From an uncultured Pelagibacteraceae bacterium (GTDB taxonomy: Bacteria; Pseudomonadota; Alphaproteobacteria; Pelagibacterales; Pelagibacteraceae): 64,000 nucleotides of DNA. The position numbers were made by a program, and so were the translations under genes. The stretch covers positions 62,001-126,000 of the forward strand of contig CABYZT010000001.1 of the NCBI GenBank assembly GCA_902523515.1, given 5' to 3'. This document shows, piece after piece, positions 55,059-64,000 of this stretch (position 1 is the first letter of the stretch; each line of letters begins with the position of its first letter). The notes under the pieces are model-generated. The model did not search any database. It was not told the origin of the DNA and saw nothing but the letters and a program-made list of their open reading frames with translations.

Positions 55059-55922
55059 ATGATCATAAAACCACAATTTAAATTAAAAGAATACGAAAAT
55101 GGTCTTTATTTAGTATCAACTCCTTTAGGAAATCTAAAAGATATAACTTTAAGAGCAATTGAAATTTTGCATCAGTCTCATTATATTTTATGTGAGGATA
55201 CTCGTGTTTCAAAAAACCTTTTAGATAAATATCAAATAAAGTCAAAATTAATTTCAAATCATAAATTTAATGAAAAAAAAAATGTAGTAAAAATTATTGA
55301 ATATCTAAAATCTGGAAAAATAATTTCTTTGATATCAGATGCTGGCACGCCCAGTATTTCTGATCCTGGTTCAATTTTAGTTAATGAGTGTATTAATAAC
55401 GAGATTAAAATATTTCCCATTCCTGGACCTTCGGCTGTTGCCGCTGCTGTTTCAATTAGTGGTTTTTCAGATAAATTTTTGTTTTGCGGTTTTTTCCCAG
55501 ATAAAAAACAGCAATTATCTTATGAATTAAAAAAATTCTCAGAATTTGAAAATTCGTTAGTTTTTTTTATTTCTCCAAAAAAAATTAATAAAATTATACC
55601 TGAAATAAAAAAGAATTTTGCAGGACGAAAGATAGTTTTTTGTAGAGAAATAACAAAAATATACGAAGAATTTATTAGAAAAAATGTTGATGAATTAGAA
55701 TTATTTGAAAAAGAACCGAAAGGCGAGTTAACTGTTGTTGTTTCTGAAAAAAAAATACACAAAAATCTATCTCAAAAATTAAGTGAATCAGATATGAATA
55801 TGATTAAAAAAATGATTAATAAATTGTCTACGAAAGAAATTACGGAAATTTTAAGTCAAAGTACTAACGTATCTAAAAAAGAAATATACAATTATTGTTT
55901 AGAACTAAAAAATGAAAAATAA
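55059..55922 (+). CDS. rsmI: 16S rRNA (cytidine-1402-2'-O) methyltransferase
   Basis: A 287-residue tetrapyrrole-methylase-fold enzyme. LYLVSTPLGNLKDITLRAIEIL, CEDTRVSKNLLDKY, LISDAGTPSISDPG and PGPSAVAAAVSISGF are the RsmI signatures. The C-terminal helix-turn-helix-like region (LSTKEITEILSQSTNVSKKEIYNYCL) is present. It is divergent from the LpoA-like gene and overlaps the BON gene by 11 bases. Confidence 0.96.
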   Translation: MIIKPQFKLKEYENGLYLVSTPLGNLKDITLRAIEILHQSHYILCEDTRVSKNLLDKYQIKSKLISNHKFNEKKNVVKIIEYLKSGKIISLISDAGTPSISDPGSILVNECINNEIKIFPIPGPSAVAAAVSISGFSDKFLFCGFFPDKKQQLSYELKKFSEFENSLVFFISPKKINKIIPEIKKNFAGRKIVFCREITKIYEEFIRKNVDELELFEKEPKGELTVVVSEKKIHKNLSQKLSESDMNMIKKMINKLSTKEITEILSQSTNVSKKEIYNYCLELKNEK

Positions 55923-56505
55923 AATATTAATTTTTGTTTTAATAGGTTTTATTTTAACTGGATGTGTTGGGGTTGGTTCTAAAGGTCTTTTTGGAACTGG
56001 TGTTTCTGTTGCATTAGATCCTAGAACAGTGGGCACTCAAATAGATGATTCTATAATGCAAAAAACTATTAGTGCTAAAATATTAGCTAAAGATAAAAAA
56101 TATCTTATTTCAGTTAAAACAAAAGTTTTAGATGGTCGAATTTTTATAACTGGAAAAGTAGATAGCCCAGAAGAAAAATTATTAATAACGAAACTAGCCT
56201 GGGAAACGAAAGGTGCTAGATCTGTAAGAAATGATATCAAAATTAAAGAAGAATTTAATTTTAAACAGTCCGCAAAAGATGTTTTAATTACTTCTCAACT
56301 TAGAACGGCTATAATTGTTAATAAAAATATTAAGGCAACTAACTATCAAATAGATACCTATAAAAAGAAAATCTATATTTATGGAATTGCCTTAACTTCA
56401 GAAGAAAAGGATTTAGTTATAAGTGAGGCAAAAGAAATACTTGATGTCGAAGATGTAATTGCCAGTATAATTCTTGTTGAAGATTTAAGAATTCAGAGAG
56501 AATAA
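55912..56505 (+). CDS. BON domain lipoprotein
   Basis: A 197-residue predicted lipoprotein. Signal and lipobox LIGFILTGCVGVG place the Cys at residue 18. Two BON domains follow: one around YLISVKTKVLDGRIFITGKVDSPEEKLLI and one around NYQIDTYKKKIYIYGIALTSEEKDLVISEAKEILDVEDV. The layout resembles DolP/YraP of the outer membrane, which also sits near rsmI in many bacteria. A role in outer-membrane integrity is inferred from that similarity. Confidence 0.9.
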   Translation: MKNKILIFVLIGFILTGCVGVGSKGLFGTGVSVALDPRTVGTQIDDSIMQKTISAKILAKDKKYLISVKTKVLDGRIFITGKVDSPEEKLLITKLAWETKGARSVRNDIKIKEEFNFKQSAKDVLITSQLRTAIIVNKNIKATNYQIDTYKKKIYIYGIALTSEEKDLVISEAKEILDVEDVIASIILVEDLRIQRE

Positions 56506-58791
56506 TTATTTTTTGTAATCAATCACTTGGGAAGAATAAGCAGCAATCGACGCTAAATTAAGTATTTCAGAAGTTGATGATCTTAAAGGTGCAATTTCTA
56601 TCGGAAGCCCAAGTCCAATTAATAATGGTCCAATCACTTTTGTTTCACCTATAGTTTTCATCAATTTGTAAGAAATTGCTGCACTATGTTGTCCAGGCAT
56701 TATTAAAATATTTGCTTTACCAACTATCTTTGCAAAAGGATAAAGTTCTTCATACTCTGGATTAAGAGCAACATCAGGCTGCATATCTCCATCAAATTCA
56801 AAGTCTACTTTTCTTTCTTTTAATATTTCAACCGCGTTTCGAATATGTTTTGTTCTACTAGTAAGAGGTTGTCCAAATGTAGAGTGGGATACAAAAGCAA
56901 CTTTAGGATCAAATCCAAAAAGTCTAACCACTCTTGCTGTAGATATCGCCATTTCAGCCATTTGTTCAGAAGTTGGATATTCATGGACACTTGTATCACC
57001 AACAAAAATAGTTCTCCCTTTATGAACGATCATGTTTAAACCAAACATAATCTCACCTTTTCTTACATCAACAACTTGCTTAATTTTTTCAAATGAAGCA
57101 CCAAATCGTCTTGTATTGCCTGTTACAGCACCATCAGCATCACCGCAGGCAACCATACTAGTAGCCCAGACAACCCTATCATTTCTAATCATTCTGTCAC
57201 AATCTCGTTCTAATAATCCTTGTTCTCTTTGCAATTTTTCAAATAAATGTTTTACGTATCTTTTTCTTTTTTCTTCATCTTTTGAATTAACAATTTCAAT
57301 ATCAAAATTTTCACTGTAACCAATATTTTTAATCTGTTCTTTAATTTTACTTTCTTTACCAACCAAGATTGGAATACCTAATTTTGAATTTTTGAATGCT
57401 ATAGCTGCTTTTAAAGTATTTTCATCTTCACCATCTGCAAAAACTATTCTTTTCTGATTTTTCTTAATAAATGAATTAATACCCTGCATGATGGTAACGG
57501 TTGGGTCTAGTCTTTGTTTTAGTTGATCTTTATAAACTTCAAAATCATCTATATTTTTTCTAGCTGCTCCACTATCTATGGCTGCTTTTGCTACGGCCGC
57601 TGGTATTACACTAATTAATCTTGGATCAAATGTAGATGGAATAATATAATCTTTTCCGTAATGAGGTCTTTCTCCACCCATAGCTGCAACAACTTCATCA
57701 GGAACATCTTCTCTTGCAAGCTTAGCTATTGCATTAGCTGCAGCAACCTTCATTTCTTCATTTATCGTTTTAGATCTCACATCTAAAGCTCCTCTAAAGA
57801 TATAAGGAAATCCAATTAAATTATTTACTTGATTAGGGTAGTCTGATCTCCCTGTTGCAACAATTGCATCATTTCTAACCTCACTAATTTCCTCTGGGGT
57901 AATTTCTGGATCAGGATTAGCACAAGCAAATATAATTGGATTTTTTGCCATAGATTTAACCATTTCTTTTTTTAGAACACCTTTTGCAGACAATCCTAAA
58001 AAAACATCTGCACCTTTAACAGCATCCTTTAAAGTTCTATGTTTGGTTTTAACTGCATATCTGGATTTCCATTGATCAATTCCCTCAGTTCTTCCTTCGT
58101 AAATAACGCCCTTTCTATCTAGCATTATTATATTTTCAGATTTTACTCCTGAATTTTTAAATAACTCAGTACAAGCTTGTGCCGAAGCTCCTGCACCATT
58201 TACTACAACTTTAATTTTTTTAATTGATTTACCACAAATATCTAAAGCATTAATTAATGCTGCGGTTGTTATAATTGCTGTTCCATGTTGATCATCATGA
58301 AAAACAGGAATATCCAAAATTTCTTTTAATTTTTGTTCTATTATAAAACAATCTGGGGCTGCTATGTCTTCTAAATTTATTCCACCAAAACTAGGTGCAA
58401 AATTTTTAATTGAATTTATGATTTCGTCTGAATCTGTACAATCAATCTCTAAATCTATTGAATCGATATCCGCAAATCTTTTAAATAATACGGCTTTTCC
58501 TTCCATCACAGGCTTTGATGCAAGAGCACCTAAATTTCCCATCCCTAATATTGCCGAACCATTACTTATTACAGCAACAAGGTTTCCTTTACTCGTGTAA
58601 TCATAAGCTGCTTCTGGATTTTCACTTATCTTTTTTACAGGCGCAGCAACTCCTGGAGAATAAGCTAAAGCGAGATCACGCTTAGTTGTCATATTTTTTG
58701 AAGAAATAATCTCAATCTTGCCAGGTTTTTTGTCTTTATGAAAATCTAAAGCTTCTTTATCTGTATAATGATCAATTTTTGTTTTTTTCAT
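56506..58791 (-). CDS. maeB: NADP-dependent malic enzyme with phosphotransacetylase-like domain
   Basis: A 761-residue two-domain enzyme. The malic enzyme part (about 1-425) has LAYSPGVAAPV, FHDDQHGTAIITTAALINAL and VVNGAGASAQACTELF. The C-terminal part (about 430-761) is the PTA-like regulatory domain with FADGEDENTLKAA and GNTRRFGASFEK. It converts malate to pyruvate with NADPH production. The ATG at 58791 (MKKTKIDHYTDKEALDFH) is preferred; the track start at 58869 is not ATG and overlaps the divergent murJ. Confidence 0.96.
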   Translation of the reverse strand: MKKTKIDHYTDKEALDFHKDKKPGKIEIISSKNMTTKRDLALAYSPGVAAPVKKISENPEAAYDYTSKGNLVAVISNGSAILGMGNLGALASKPVMEGKAVLFKRFADIDSIDLEIDCTDSDEIINSIKNFAPSFGGINLEDIAAPDCFIIEQKLKEILDIPVFHDDQHGTAIITTAALINALDICGKSIKKIKVVVNGAGASAQACTELFKNSGVKSENIIMLDRKGVIYEGRTEGIDQWKSRYAVKTKHRTLKDAVKGADVFLGLSAKGVLKKEMVKSMAKNPIIFACANPDPEITPEEISEVRNDAIVATGRSDYPNQVNNLIGFPYIFRGALDVRSKTINEEMKVAAANAIAKLAREDVPDEVVAAMGGERPHYGKDYIIPSTFDPRLISVIPAAVAKAAIDSGAARKNIDDFEVYKDQLKQRLDPTVTIMQGINSFIKKNQKRIVFADGEDENTLKAAIAFKNSKLGIPILVGKESKIKEQIKNIGYSENFDIEIVNSKDEEKRKRYVKHLFEKLQREQGLLERDCDRMIRNDRVVWATSMVACGDADGAVTGNTRRFGASFEKIKQVVDVRKGEIMFGLNMIVHKGRTIFVGDTSVHEYPTSEQMAEMAISTARVVRLFGFDPKVAFVSHSTFGQPLTSRTKHIRNAVEILKERKVDFEFDGDMQPDVALNPEYEELYPFAKIVGKANILIMPGQHSAAISYKLMKTIGETKVIGPLLIGLGLPIEIAPLRSSTSEILNLASIAAYSSQVIDYKK

Positions 58792-58843
58792 TTCTGATAA
58801 CAATAAGTGTACAATTGGGGTAAAATTAAGACTAATATGATTT

Positions 58844-60373
58844 ATGAACTTACTTAAGTCAACAGGCACATTTGGTTTTTATACTATCATTAGCAGATTG
58901 CTGGGTTATTTAAGAGATATTTTAATAGCAATTTTTCTAGGAACAGGGATGTTGGCTGATGCCTTTTTTGTAGCATTTAGAATTCCAAATACTTTTAGAA
59001 GATTGTTTGCTGAAGGCACTTTTAATGCAGCATTCGTTCCAAGTTATTCATCAGAAATTACTAAGGGAAAAAAACAATCAAACAAATTTGCTAACGATAT
59101 TTTTAATCTCCTTTTTTTAGGGTTGTTGTTTTTAACAATAATAATTGAAATTTTCATGCCAGCATTTGTTTCTATTATTGCACCAGGATTTGTGGGTGAT
59201 TTAGAAAAAATGGAGTTAGCAATTAATTTAACAAGAATTACTTTTCCTTTTTTATTTTTTATTTGTTTAGCCTCATTTTTTTCTGCAATCTTAAATTCAC
59301 ACAATAAATTTGCAGCTGCTGCTGCAGCGCCAATAATATTAAATATTATTTTAATTTTAGTATTGTTTTTTTCTAAATCTTTAGGTGATCAATTAGTTTA
59401 TTATTTGTCCTATGGTGTTTCTTTAGCTGGTTTTTTACAATTAATATTTTTATATAAATACGTATCAAAATATTACTCGCTTGAATTTAATTACAAATTA
59501 AAAGTAAGTAATAAAGTTAAGTTTTTTTTTAAAAAACTTTTACCAAGTATTTTTTCCTCTGGAGTTACCCAAATTAATATTTTGGTTGGTACAATAATTG
59601 CATCATTTCAAGCAAGTGCAGTTTCTTATTTATATTATGCAGACAGAATTTATCAAATTAACCTAGCTATAGCTGGTATTGCTATTGGTGTTGTAATACT
59701 TCCGCAGCTTTCAAAACATATTCAATCTAGAAAAAAAAATAAGGTTTTGCTTATACAAAATAAAGCTCTTGAATTAAGTTTATTCTTAAGTCTTCCAGCA
59801 ACTATCGCTTTAATCATTGGATCAGAGCAAATTATTTCAGCTTTATTTGGCTATGGGTCATTCAATGAAAATTCGGTGAGTAATTCAAGCTTGGCTTTAT
59901 ATTATTTTGCTTTAGGTCTGCCTGCTTTTGCATTGATAAAAGTTTTTTCAAGTTTTTTCTTTGCAAACCATGATACCAAAACGCCATTTTATATTTCCTT
60001 GATCTCAGTATTGGTTAATATTTTTATCAGTTTGAATTATTTTAGTGAAATTGGTTTTATAATAATTCCAATAGCTACATCTATTTCATCTTGGTTTAAT
60101 TCTATATTGTTATTTTTATTTTTAAAAAATCGACAATTATTTTATTTTAATCAAATATTTTTTATTAAATTTATTAAAATAATTTTTGCATCAATTATGA
60201 TGGGTTTATTTTTTAATTTTATATTAAATTTTTTCCAAAACGAGTTAGCATTTAATCAATCAATTAAATCTTTTTATTTAGTTTTATCTGTTATATTAGG
60301 ATTATTGTTTTATTTAATTGTGTGTTATTTCATCAAAGCTTTTCAAATGAATGATATTAAATTAAAGTATTAA
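58844..60373 (+). CDS. murJ: Lipid II flippase MurJ
   Basis: A 509-residue inner-membrane protein with about 14 helices that flips the peptidoglycan precursor lipid [60 protein letters not shown] is the family's N-terminal signature with essential Arg residues. [29 protein letters not shown] near residue 265 is also typical. It starts 52 bases from divergent maeB and precedes trpS by four bases. Confidence 0.96.
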   Translation: MNLLKSTGTFGFYTIISRLLGYLRDILIAIFLGTGMLADAFFVAFRIPNTFRRLFAEGTFNAAFVPSYSSEITKGKKQSNKFANDIFNLLFLGLLFLTIIIEIFMPAFVSIIAPGFVGDLEKMELAINLTRITFPFLFFICLASFFSAILNSHNKFAAAAAAPIILNIILILVLFFSKSLGDQLVYYLSYGVSLAGFLQLIFLYKYVSKYYSLEFNYKLKVSNKVKFFFKKLLPSIFSSGVTQINILVGTIIASFQASAVSYLYYADRIYQINLAIAGIAIGVVILPQLSKHIQSRKKNKVLLIQNKALELSLFLSLPATIALIIGSEQIISALFGYGSFNENSVSNSSLALYYFALGLPAFALIKVFSSFFFANHDTKTPFYISLISVLVNIFISLNYFSEIGFIIIPIATSISSWFNSILLFLFLKNRQLFYFNQIFFIKFIKIIFASIMMGLFFNFILNFFQNELAFNQSIKSFYLVLSVILGLLFYLIVCYFIKAFQMNDIKLKY

Positions 60374-60377
60374 TTTT

Positions 60378-61379
60378 ATGGGTAAAAAAATATTCTCTGG
60401 TGTTCAGCCTACAGGTAATCTTCATCTTGGAAATTATTTAGGTGCCATAAAAAACTTTGTAGAATTAAATAACGATAAAGATAATAAATGTATTTTTTGT
60501 GTAGTTGATCTACATGCCATTACAGTAAGGCAAGATCCCAAAGAATTAAAAAATAATATCAGAGAAACTGTTGCAACTTTTATAGCAAGCGGAATAGACT
60601 CAAAAAAAAGTATAATATTTAATCAATCTAGTGTGGCTGCTCATGCAGAAGGAGCATGGATATTAAGCTGCGTTGCTAGAATGGGTTGGTTAAATAGAAT
60701 GACTCAATTTAAGGAGAAAGCTGGTAAAGATAAAGAGAAAGCCAGTATAGGACTTTACTCTTATCCAGTTTTAATGGCAGCTGATATTCTTTTATATGAT
60801 GCTACACATGTTCCAGTAGGTGATGATCAAAAGCAACATTTGGAGTTATGTAGAGATATAGCTCAAAAATTTAATAACGATTTTGAAGTAGAAAATTTTC
60901 TTCAAGTTCCTGAACCTTTAATTCAAAAAGAATTTTCTAGAATAATGAGTTTAAAAGATGGTTCCAAAAAAATGAGTAAATCAGAATTGTCAGATTTAAG
61001 TAGAATAAATTTAACAGATGACAAGGATCAAATAATAAACAAAATCAAAAAAGCGAAAACGGATCCTTTGCCTATGCCAATAGATATAAAGGAGCTTGAT
61101 GAAAGGTTAGAAGCGAAAAATCTTTTAGGAATATATTCAAGTTTAACTAATTCTACATTAGAAAACTCAGTAAAAAATTTTGCAGGTAAAAATTTTTCAG
61201 AATTTAAAGAACAATTAGCTGAAGAAATTGTGAATAAAATTGAACCTATTTCTAATGAGATAAAAAAACTTTTAGGAGATAAAAGTTATTTAGATAAGAT
61301 TCTTCTAGATGGAGTTGAAAAAGCTAATTTAATTGCATCCAAAAAGATTGAAAGAATTAAAGAAATAGTAGGTTTTTGA
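60378..61379 (+). CDS. trpS: Tryptophanyl-tRNA synthetase
   Basis: A 333-residue class I synthetase. The HIGH-type motif is [20 protein letters not shown] (H16 to N19), and KKMSKSE near residue 198 is the KMSKS loop. [21 protein letters not shown] binds the substrate. Length is normal. It is co-directional with murJ, a usual pairing in alphaproteobacteria. Confidence 0.97.
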   Translation: MGKKIFSGVQPTGNLHLGNYLGAIKNFVELNNDKDNKCIFCVVDLHAITVRQDPKELKNNIRETVATFIASGIDSKKSIIFNQSSVAAHAEGAWILSCVARMGWLNRMTQFKEKAGKDKEKASIGLYSYPVLMAADILLYDATHVPVGDDQKQHLELCRDIAQKFNNDFEVENFLQVPEPLIQKEFSRIMSLKDGSKKMSKSELSDLSRINLTDDKDQIINKIKKAKTDPLPMPIDIKELDERLEAKNLLGIYSSLTNSTLENSVKNFAGKNFSEFKEQLAEEIVNKIEPISNEIKKLLGDKSYLDKILLDGVEKANLIASKKIERIKEIVGF

Positions 61380-61396
61380 TAAAAATTTATTATCAA
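61376..61396. promoter_or_regulatory. AT-rich dyad between trpS and nfuA
   Basis: TTGATAA-AAATTTA-TTATCAA is a perfect 7+7 dyad at the trpS stop, 35 bases before nfuA. It shares the TGATAA core with dyads before rho and mnmG. It could be a weak terminator or an operator. Confidence 0.25.
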
Positions 61397-61431
61397 GTTT
61401 TAATTTTTAAAATATTCACTATATATAATTC

Positions 61432-61974
61432 ATGTTCGTGCAAACAGAAGCAACACCAAATCCAAATTCTTTGAAATTTCTTCCTGGGAAGAAAGTTTCA
61501 AACAGTGGTCCTTATGAAATTACAAATAAAGAGGATATGAAAAACGAATTGGTGAGAAATATTTTGTCAATAAATGGTGTTGTGGGTATTTTTTTAGGTC
61601 AAGATTTTATTTCAGTAAATAAGAACGAAAACATTAAGTGGGACGAAATAAAACATATCGTAATTTCTCTAATAAATGATTTTTATGCAGATGGTAAAGA
61701 GTTTGTGATTGATGAAAATATAAAAGAAGAGGATTTGGATTTAAGTGAAATTGAATCAAAAATTGTAAAAATTTTAGAAGAAAAAATAAGACCTGCTGTT
61801 GCTAGGGATGGCGGTGATATAAAATTTAAAGAGTTTAAGGATGGAATTGTTAAGGTTCAATTACAAGGGAGTTGTTCAGGCTGTCCCAGCTCAACAATGA
61901 CTTTAAAACAAGGTGTTCAAAATCTTTTATGTCATTATTTACCAGAAGTTAAAGGGGTTGTTGCTATACAATAA
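61432..61974 (+). CDS. NifU family iron-sulfur carrier (NfuA/Nfu type)
   Basis: A 180-residue Fe-S scaffold or carrier. The N-terminal Nfu_N domain begins MFVQTEATPNPNSLKFLPGK, as in mitochondrial NFU1. The C-terminal NifU-like domain has RPAVARDGGDIKFKEF and the cluster motif GSCSGCPSSTMTLKQGVQNLL with the CxxC pair. It delivers 4Fe-4S clusters to client enzymes. It is co-directional with trpS and the glucosaminidase gene. Confidence 0.95.
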   Translation: MFVQTEATPNPNSLKFLPGKKVSNSGPYEITNKEDMKNELVRNILSINGVVGIFLGQDFISVNKNENIKWDEIKHIVISLINDFYADGKEFVIDENIKEEDLDLSEIESKIVKILEEKIRPAVARDGGDIKFKEFKDGIVKVQLQGSCSGCPSSTMTLKQGVQNLLCHYLPEVKGVVAIQ

Positions 61975-61977
61975 TTA

Positions 61978-63045
61978 ATGATGAGAAAATTTAAAAAATC
62001 AGGTTTTTTAAAAAATAAAAGCTTTAATATAGTCTCTAGATTTTTCTTAAGTTCTTTTATTGTGATTTCATTCTTTTATGTGGCACCTATAATTATTAAT
62101 TTTAGTAATGAAAATCTTAATAATAAAGAATTTACAAATAATTCAAAAAATATTTTAAATAGAACTCTAAACAAAGACGAAGTAATTGAAGAAGATACGA
62201 CAGCAGATGCTAATGAGAGAGATTTATTATATGATATTTTAGAAGAGAATAATTCCGAAATTAATCTGGTCAGATATACAACATCCGAGATTGATTCACT
62301 ATTTAAAGAGGTAAATTATAATTTAAAAGATGTAAGAGACACAAAATTAGTAAAACCAATAGATATTGGTCTTCTTCCCAATGAAATTAAAAACATAGCT
62401 AACACCAAAAAAAGAAAAGATATGTTTATAAAAATTGTTCTCCCGTTAATAGTTAAAGAAAACAATAAAATTAGAGTTGATAGAAAAAGGTTATTCACAA
62501 TTTTAAATAAAAATAGCAACACTGATATTGAAAAAAAGTGGTTAGAAAAAAAATATAAACAATATGGTGTAAGAAAAAATGATTTATCTACTCTAAAAGT
62601 AAGAATGGATGAAATACCAGTTTCATTAGCAATAGCTCAAGCTGCTAAAGAAACCGGTTGGGGAACTTCTAGGTTTGCATTAAAGGGTAATGCTTTATTT
62701 GGTCAATGGACATGGTCCGGCGAGGGATTAAAACCAAAAAATGCCGATCAGGGAAAAGATCATAAAGTTATGAAGTTTCATAGCCTGCAGCTTTCTGTAA
62801 GAGCATATTTAAGAAATTTAAATACACACTCTACATACAAAAATTTAAGAAAAGCAAGAACACAACTTAGAAATCAAAATAAACCTTTAGATAGTTTAAT
62901 TTTATCTAAGCATTTAGATAAATATGCAGAAACAGGAAACCAATATATAGAGGTTTTACAAAAAATTATTGAACAGAATAACTTAAAAGATTTTGATGAA
63001 GCTAGATTGCTACCTTCAAGCAAAGATTTAGAAAGTTTGATTTAA
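61978..63045 (+). CDS. Glucosaminidase domain protein (Bax-like)
   Basis: A 355-residue protein with one N-terminal membrane helix (about 19-40) and a large periplasmic part. The glucosaminidase domain is around VSLAIAQAAKETGWGTSRFALKGNALFGQWTWSGEGL (residues 215-250), which includes the expected catalytic Glu. The C-terminal YLRNLNTHSTYKNLRKARTQLR and LDKYAETGNQYIEVLQKII match Bax-type proteins. It probably trims peptidoglycan. Two ATG codons occur in a row (61978 and 61981); the first is used. It overlaps the convergent gene by four bases. Confidence 0.92.
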   Translation: MMRKFKKSGFLKNKSFNIVSRFFLSSFIVISFFYVAPIIINFSNENLNNKEFTNNSKNILNRTLNKDEVIEEDTTADANERDLLYDILEENNSEINLVRYTTSEIDSLFKEVNYNLKDVRDTKLVKPIDIGLLPNEIKNIANTKKRKDMFIKIVLPLIVKENNKIRVDRKRLFTILNKNSNTDIEKKWLEKKYKQYGVRKNDLSTLKVRMDEIPVSLAIAQAAKETGWGTSRFALKGNALFGQWTWSGEGLKPKNADQGKDHKVMKFHSLQLSVRAYLRNLNTHSTYKNLRKARTQLRNQNKPLDSLILSKHLDKYAETGNQYIEVLQKIIEQNNLKDFDEARLLPSSKDLESLI

Positions 63046-64000
63046 TTTTCTTTTATAGGGAATTGCACACCAAACCATCTCCATTTTCCATTATCATTGA
63101 GAGAACAATTAATTCTACCTCTTCTTGGTTTGAATGGTTCTCTAAATTTAATTGTTAGAGTGTTATTAGCAAAGCTTGTATTTGATTTTTCCCAAACATT
63201 TCCCTCGTTAGAATAACAACTAATATTAGTTAAATTTTTTTGCTCCTTGAAAAATTCAACTTTAAAATTTGGAGGGTTAGTGTTTACGAATAATTGTTTT
63301 TCTTCAGGAAGTATTCTTTTATATTCAAGTGGAAAATAATTTACTATTGATTTAAATCTTTTTAACTCGCCGTATTTTTCATTAATTGGAAATCTAGGTA
63401 ATTCAAATTTGTCTTTATTTAAATCAATTACGCCAGAATGCTGACCAAAAGCATATTTAAAATTTTTAGATATATAGTCTTTCATAAATTTAGAGTACTC
63501 ACCAAAGGGATATGAGAATAGGTTGGGGATATAACCAAGTTCTTTTAGAAAAATTTTATTAGCTGTTTCAATATCTAAAATAAACTCTTCATTGCTTACA
63601 TCTATGAGATATTCATGAGTATGAGAATGATGTCCTATATTTGCAAATTCATTACCTTCAACCTCTTTAATTTGCTCCCAAGTCATATAACCTCTTTTTC
63701 CCACTGGTTCAGTTGAAACAAATAAAATAAACGGAATTTTATTTTCTTTTAGATAAGGCCATGCTTCAGTATAAAAAGATTCAAAAGCATCATCGATAGT
63801 TATAAGAATTTCTTTTTTTTGTTTTGGTTTTTTAAACTGTTCATCAAAATTATTTGGATTATGAAAACTAAAATCTGAGTTCTTAATAATATTTATATGT
63901 TCCTCAAATATATCCATTTTAATATTGGTAGAAGGGTACTTATTCTCATTAAAACGATGATACATAATTGATAGAATTCCTTCATCATTGGAATAGTATT
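63042..64000 (-). CDS. Polysaccharide deacetylase, N-terminus beyond the window
   Basis: The frame stays open to the window edge: before the track's MYHRF there are 11 more codons (YYSNDEGILSI), so the start lies outside. The NodB-type domain has ILITIDDAFESFY (catalytic and metal Asp), IGHHSHTHEYL (metal His pair) and LFSYPFGEYSKFM. A 70-residue C-terminal segment follows, with NPPNFKVEFF, ISCYSNEGNVWEKS and KWRWFGVQF. It looks beta-rich and is not part of the catalytic fold. The likely role is deacetylation of a surface sugar polymer. Confidence 0.88.
   Translation of the reverse strand, partial: YYSNDEGILSIMYHRFNENKYPSTNIKMDIFEEHINIIKNSDFSFHNPNNFDEQFKKPKQKKEILITIDDAFESFYTEAWPYLKENKIPFILFVSTEPVGKRGYMTWEQIKEVEGNEFANIGHHSHTHEYLIDVSNEEFILDIETANKIFLKELGYIPNLFSYPFGEYSKFMKDYISKNFKYAFGQHSGVIDLNKDKFELPRFPINEKYGELKRFKSIVNYFPLEYKRILPEEKQLFVNTNPPNFKVEFFKEQKNLTNISCYSNEGNVWEKSNTSFANNTLTIKFREPFKPRRGRINCSLNDNGKWRWFGVQFPIKEN

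Noticed and set aside
1-64000. CRISPR arrays, insertion sequences, prophage, rRNA and known riboswitches
   Set aside because: No repeat-spacer pattern, transposase, integrase or phage genes, rRNA sequence or recognisable aptamer core was seen on reading both strands; a covariance-model scan would be needed to exclude diverged RNAs.

Overview
The window looks like a chromosome segment of a SAR11 alphaproteobacterium (Pelagibacterales, Candidatus Pelagibacter-like). The reasons are the very AT-rich DNA, near-zero intergenic space, many 1-20 bp gene overlaps, and gene blocks in the usual alphaproteobacterial order: hemE-hemH-hemJ-rho-mnmE-mnmG-rsmG-parA-parB-holA-lptE-leuS, fxsA-secB/dnaQ-coaE-aroE-maf-ppsR, and grpE-dnaK-dnaJ-dapB-nth. 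I see no rRNA, insertion sequence, prophage or CRISPR array. The only tRNA found is tRNA-Gly(GCC). No stretch longer than 300 bases lacks a gene; the longest gap is 28332-28597 (266 bp).

Layout. 1-3.4 kb: end of acetyl-CoA synthetase, an unknown protein, a two-subunit VC_2705-type sodium:solute symporter and a YggT protein. 3.4-7.6 kb: rpe, a heparinase II/III-like protein, purH, phhB and tRNA-Gly. 7.7-12 kb: two sulfotransferases, a LON-domain protein and a UbiH-like monooxygenase. 12-19.3 kb: ftsK-lolA facing a histidine operon (hisB-hisH-fkbM-hisA-hisF-hisE-HIT-GNAT). 19.4-28.3 kb: hslVU, two tandem sulfotransferases, smr, a Tim44-like protein, fxsA-secB, then dnaQ-coaE-aroE-maf-ppsR. 28.3-28.6 kb: probable replication origin. 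28.6-38.9 kb: haem genes, rho, another sulfotransferase, mnmE, mnmG, rsmG (containing a perfect parS site) and parAB. 38.9-43.5 kb: holA, lptE, leuS and a DUF3576 lipoprotein on the minus strand. 43.7-49.4 kb: a porin, a ThiE-like protein, YggS, an L,D-transpeptidase, a degenerate response regulator, an ArfA-like 39-residue ORF, a PfkB kinase, nth and dapB. 49.4-53.3 kb: dnaJ-dnaK-grpE. 53.3-64 kb: rdgB, an LpoA-like protein, rsmI, a BON lipoprotein, maeB, murJ, trpS, nfuA, a glucosaminidase and a polysaccharide deacetylase cut by the window edge.

How it fits together. The centre is an origin-proximal chromosome maintenance region: the candidate oriC lies between divergent ppsR and hemE, and parS plus parAB lie 8-10 kb away. 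The chaperone and protease operons hslVU, grpE and dnaK carry matching sigma-32-type promoter motifs. Two of these sit so close to the start codon that leaderless mRNAs are likely.

The accessory signal is a family of five sulfotransferase genes at three loci between housekeeping genes, plus an FkbM methyltransferase inside the his operon and a polysaccharide deacetylase. Together they suggest modification of a surface or secreted glycan or lipid. I found no clear defence or mobile system.

Several ORF-track starts are TTG extensions. I moved the starts of the 96-719, phhB, LON, UbiH-like, Tim44-like, ThiE-like, YggS, response regulator, dnaJ and maeB genes.
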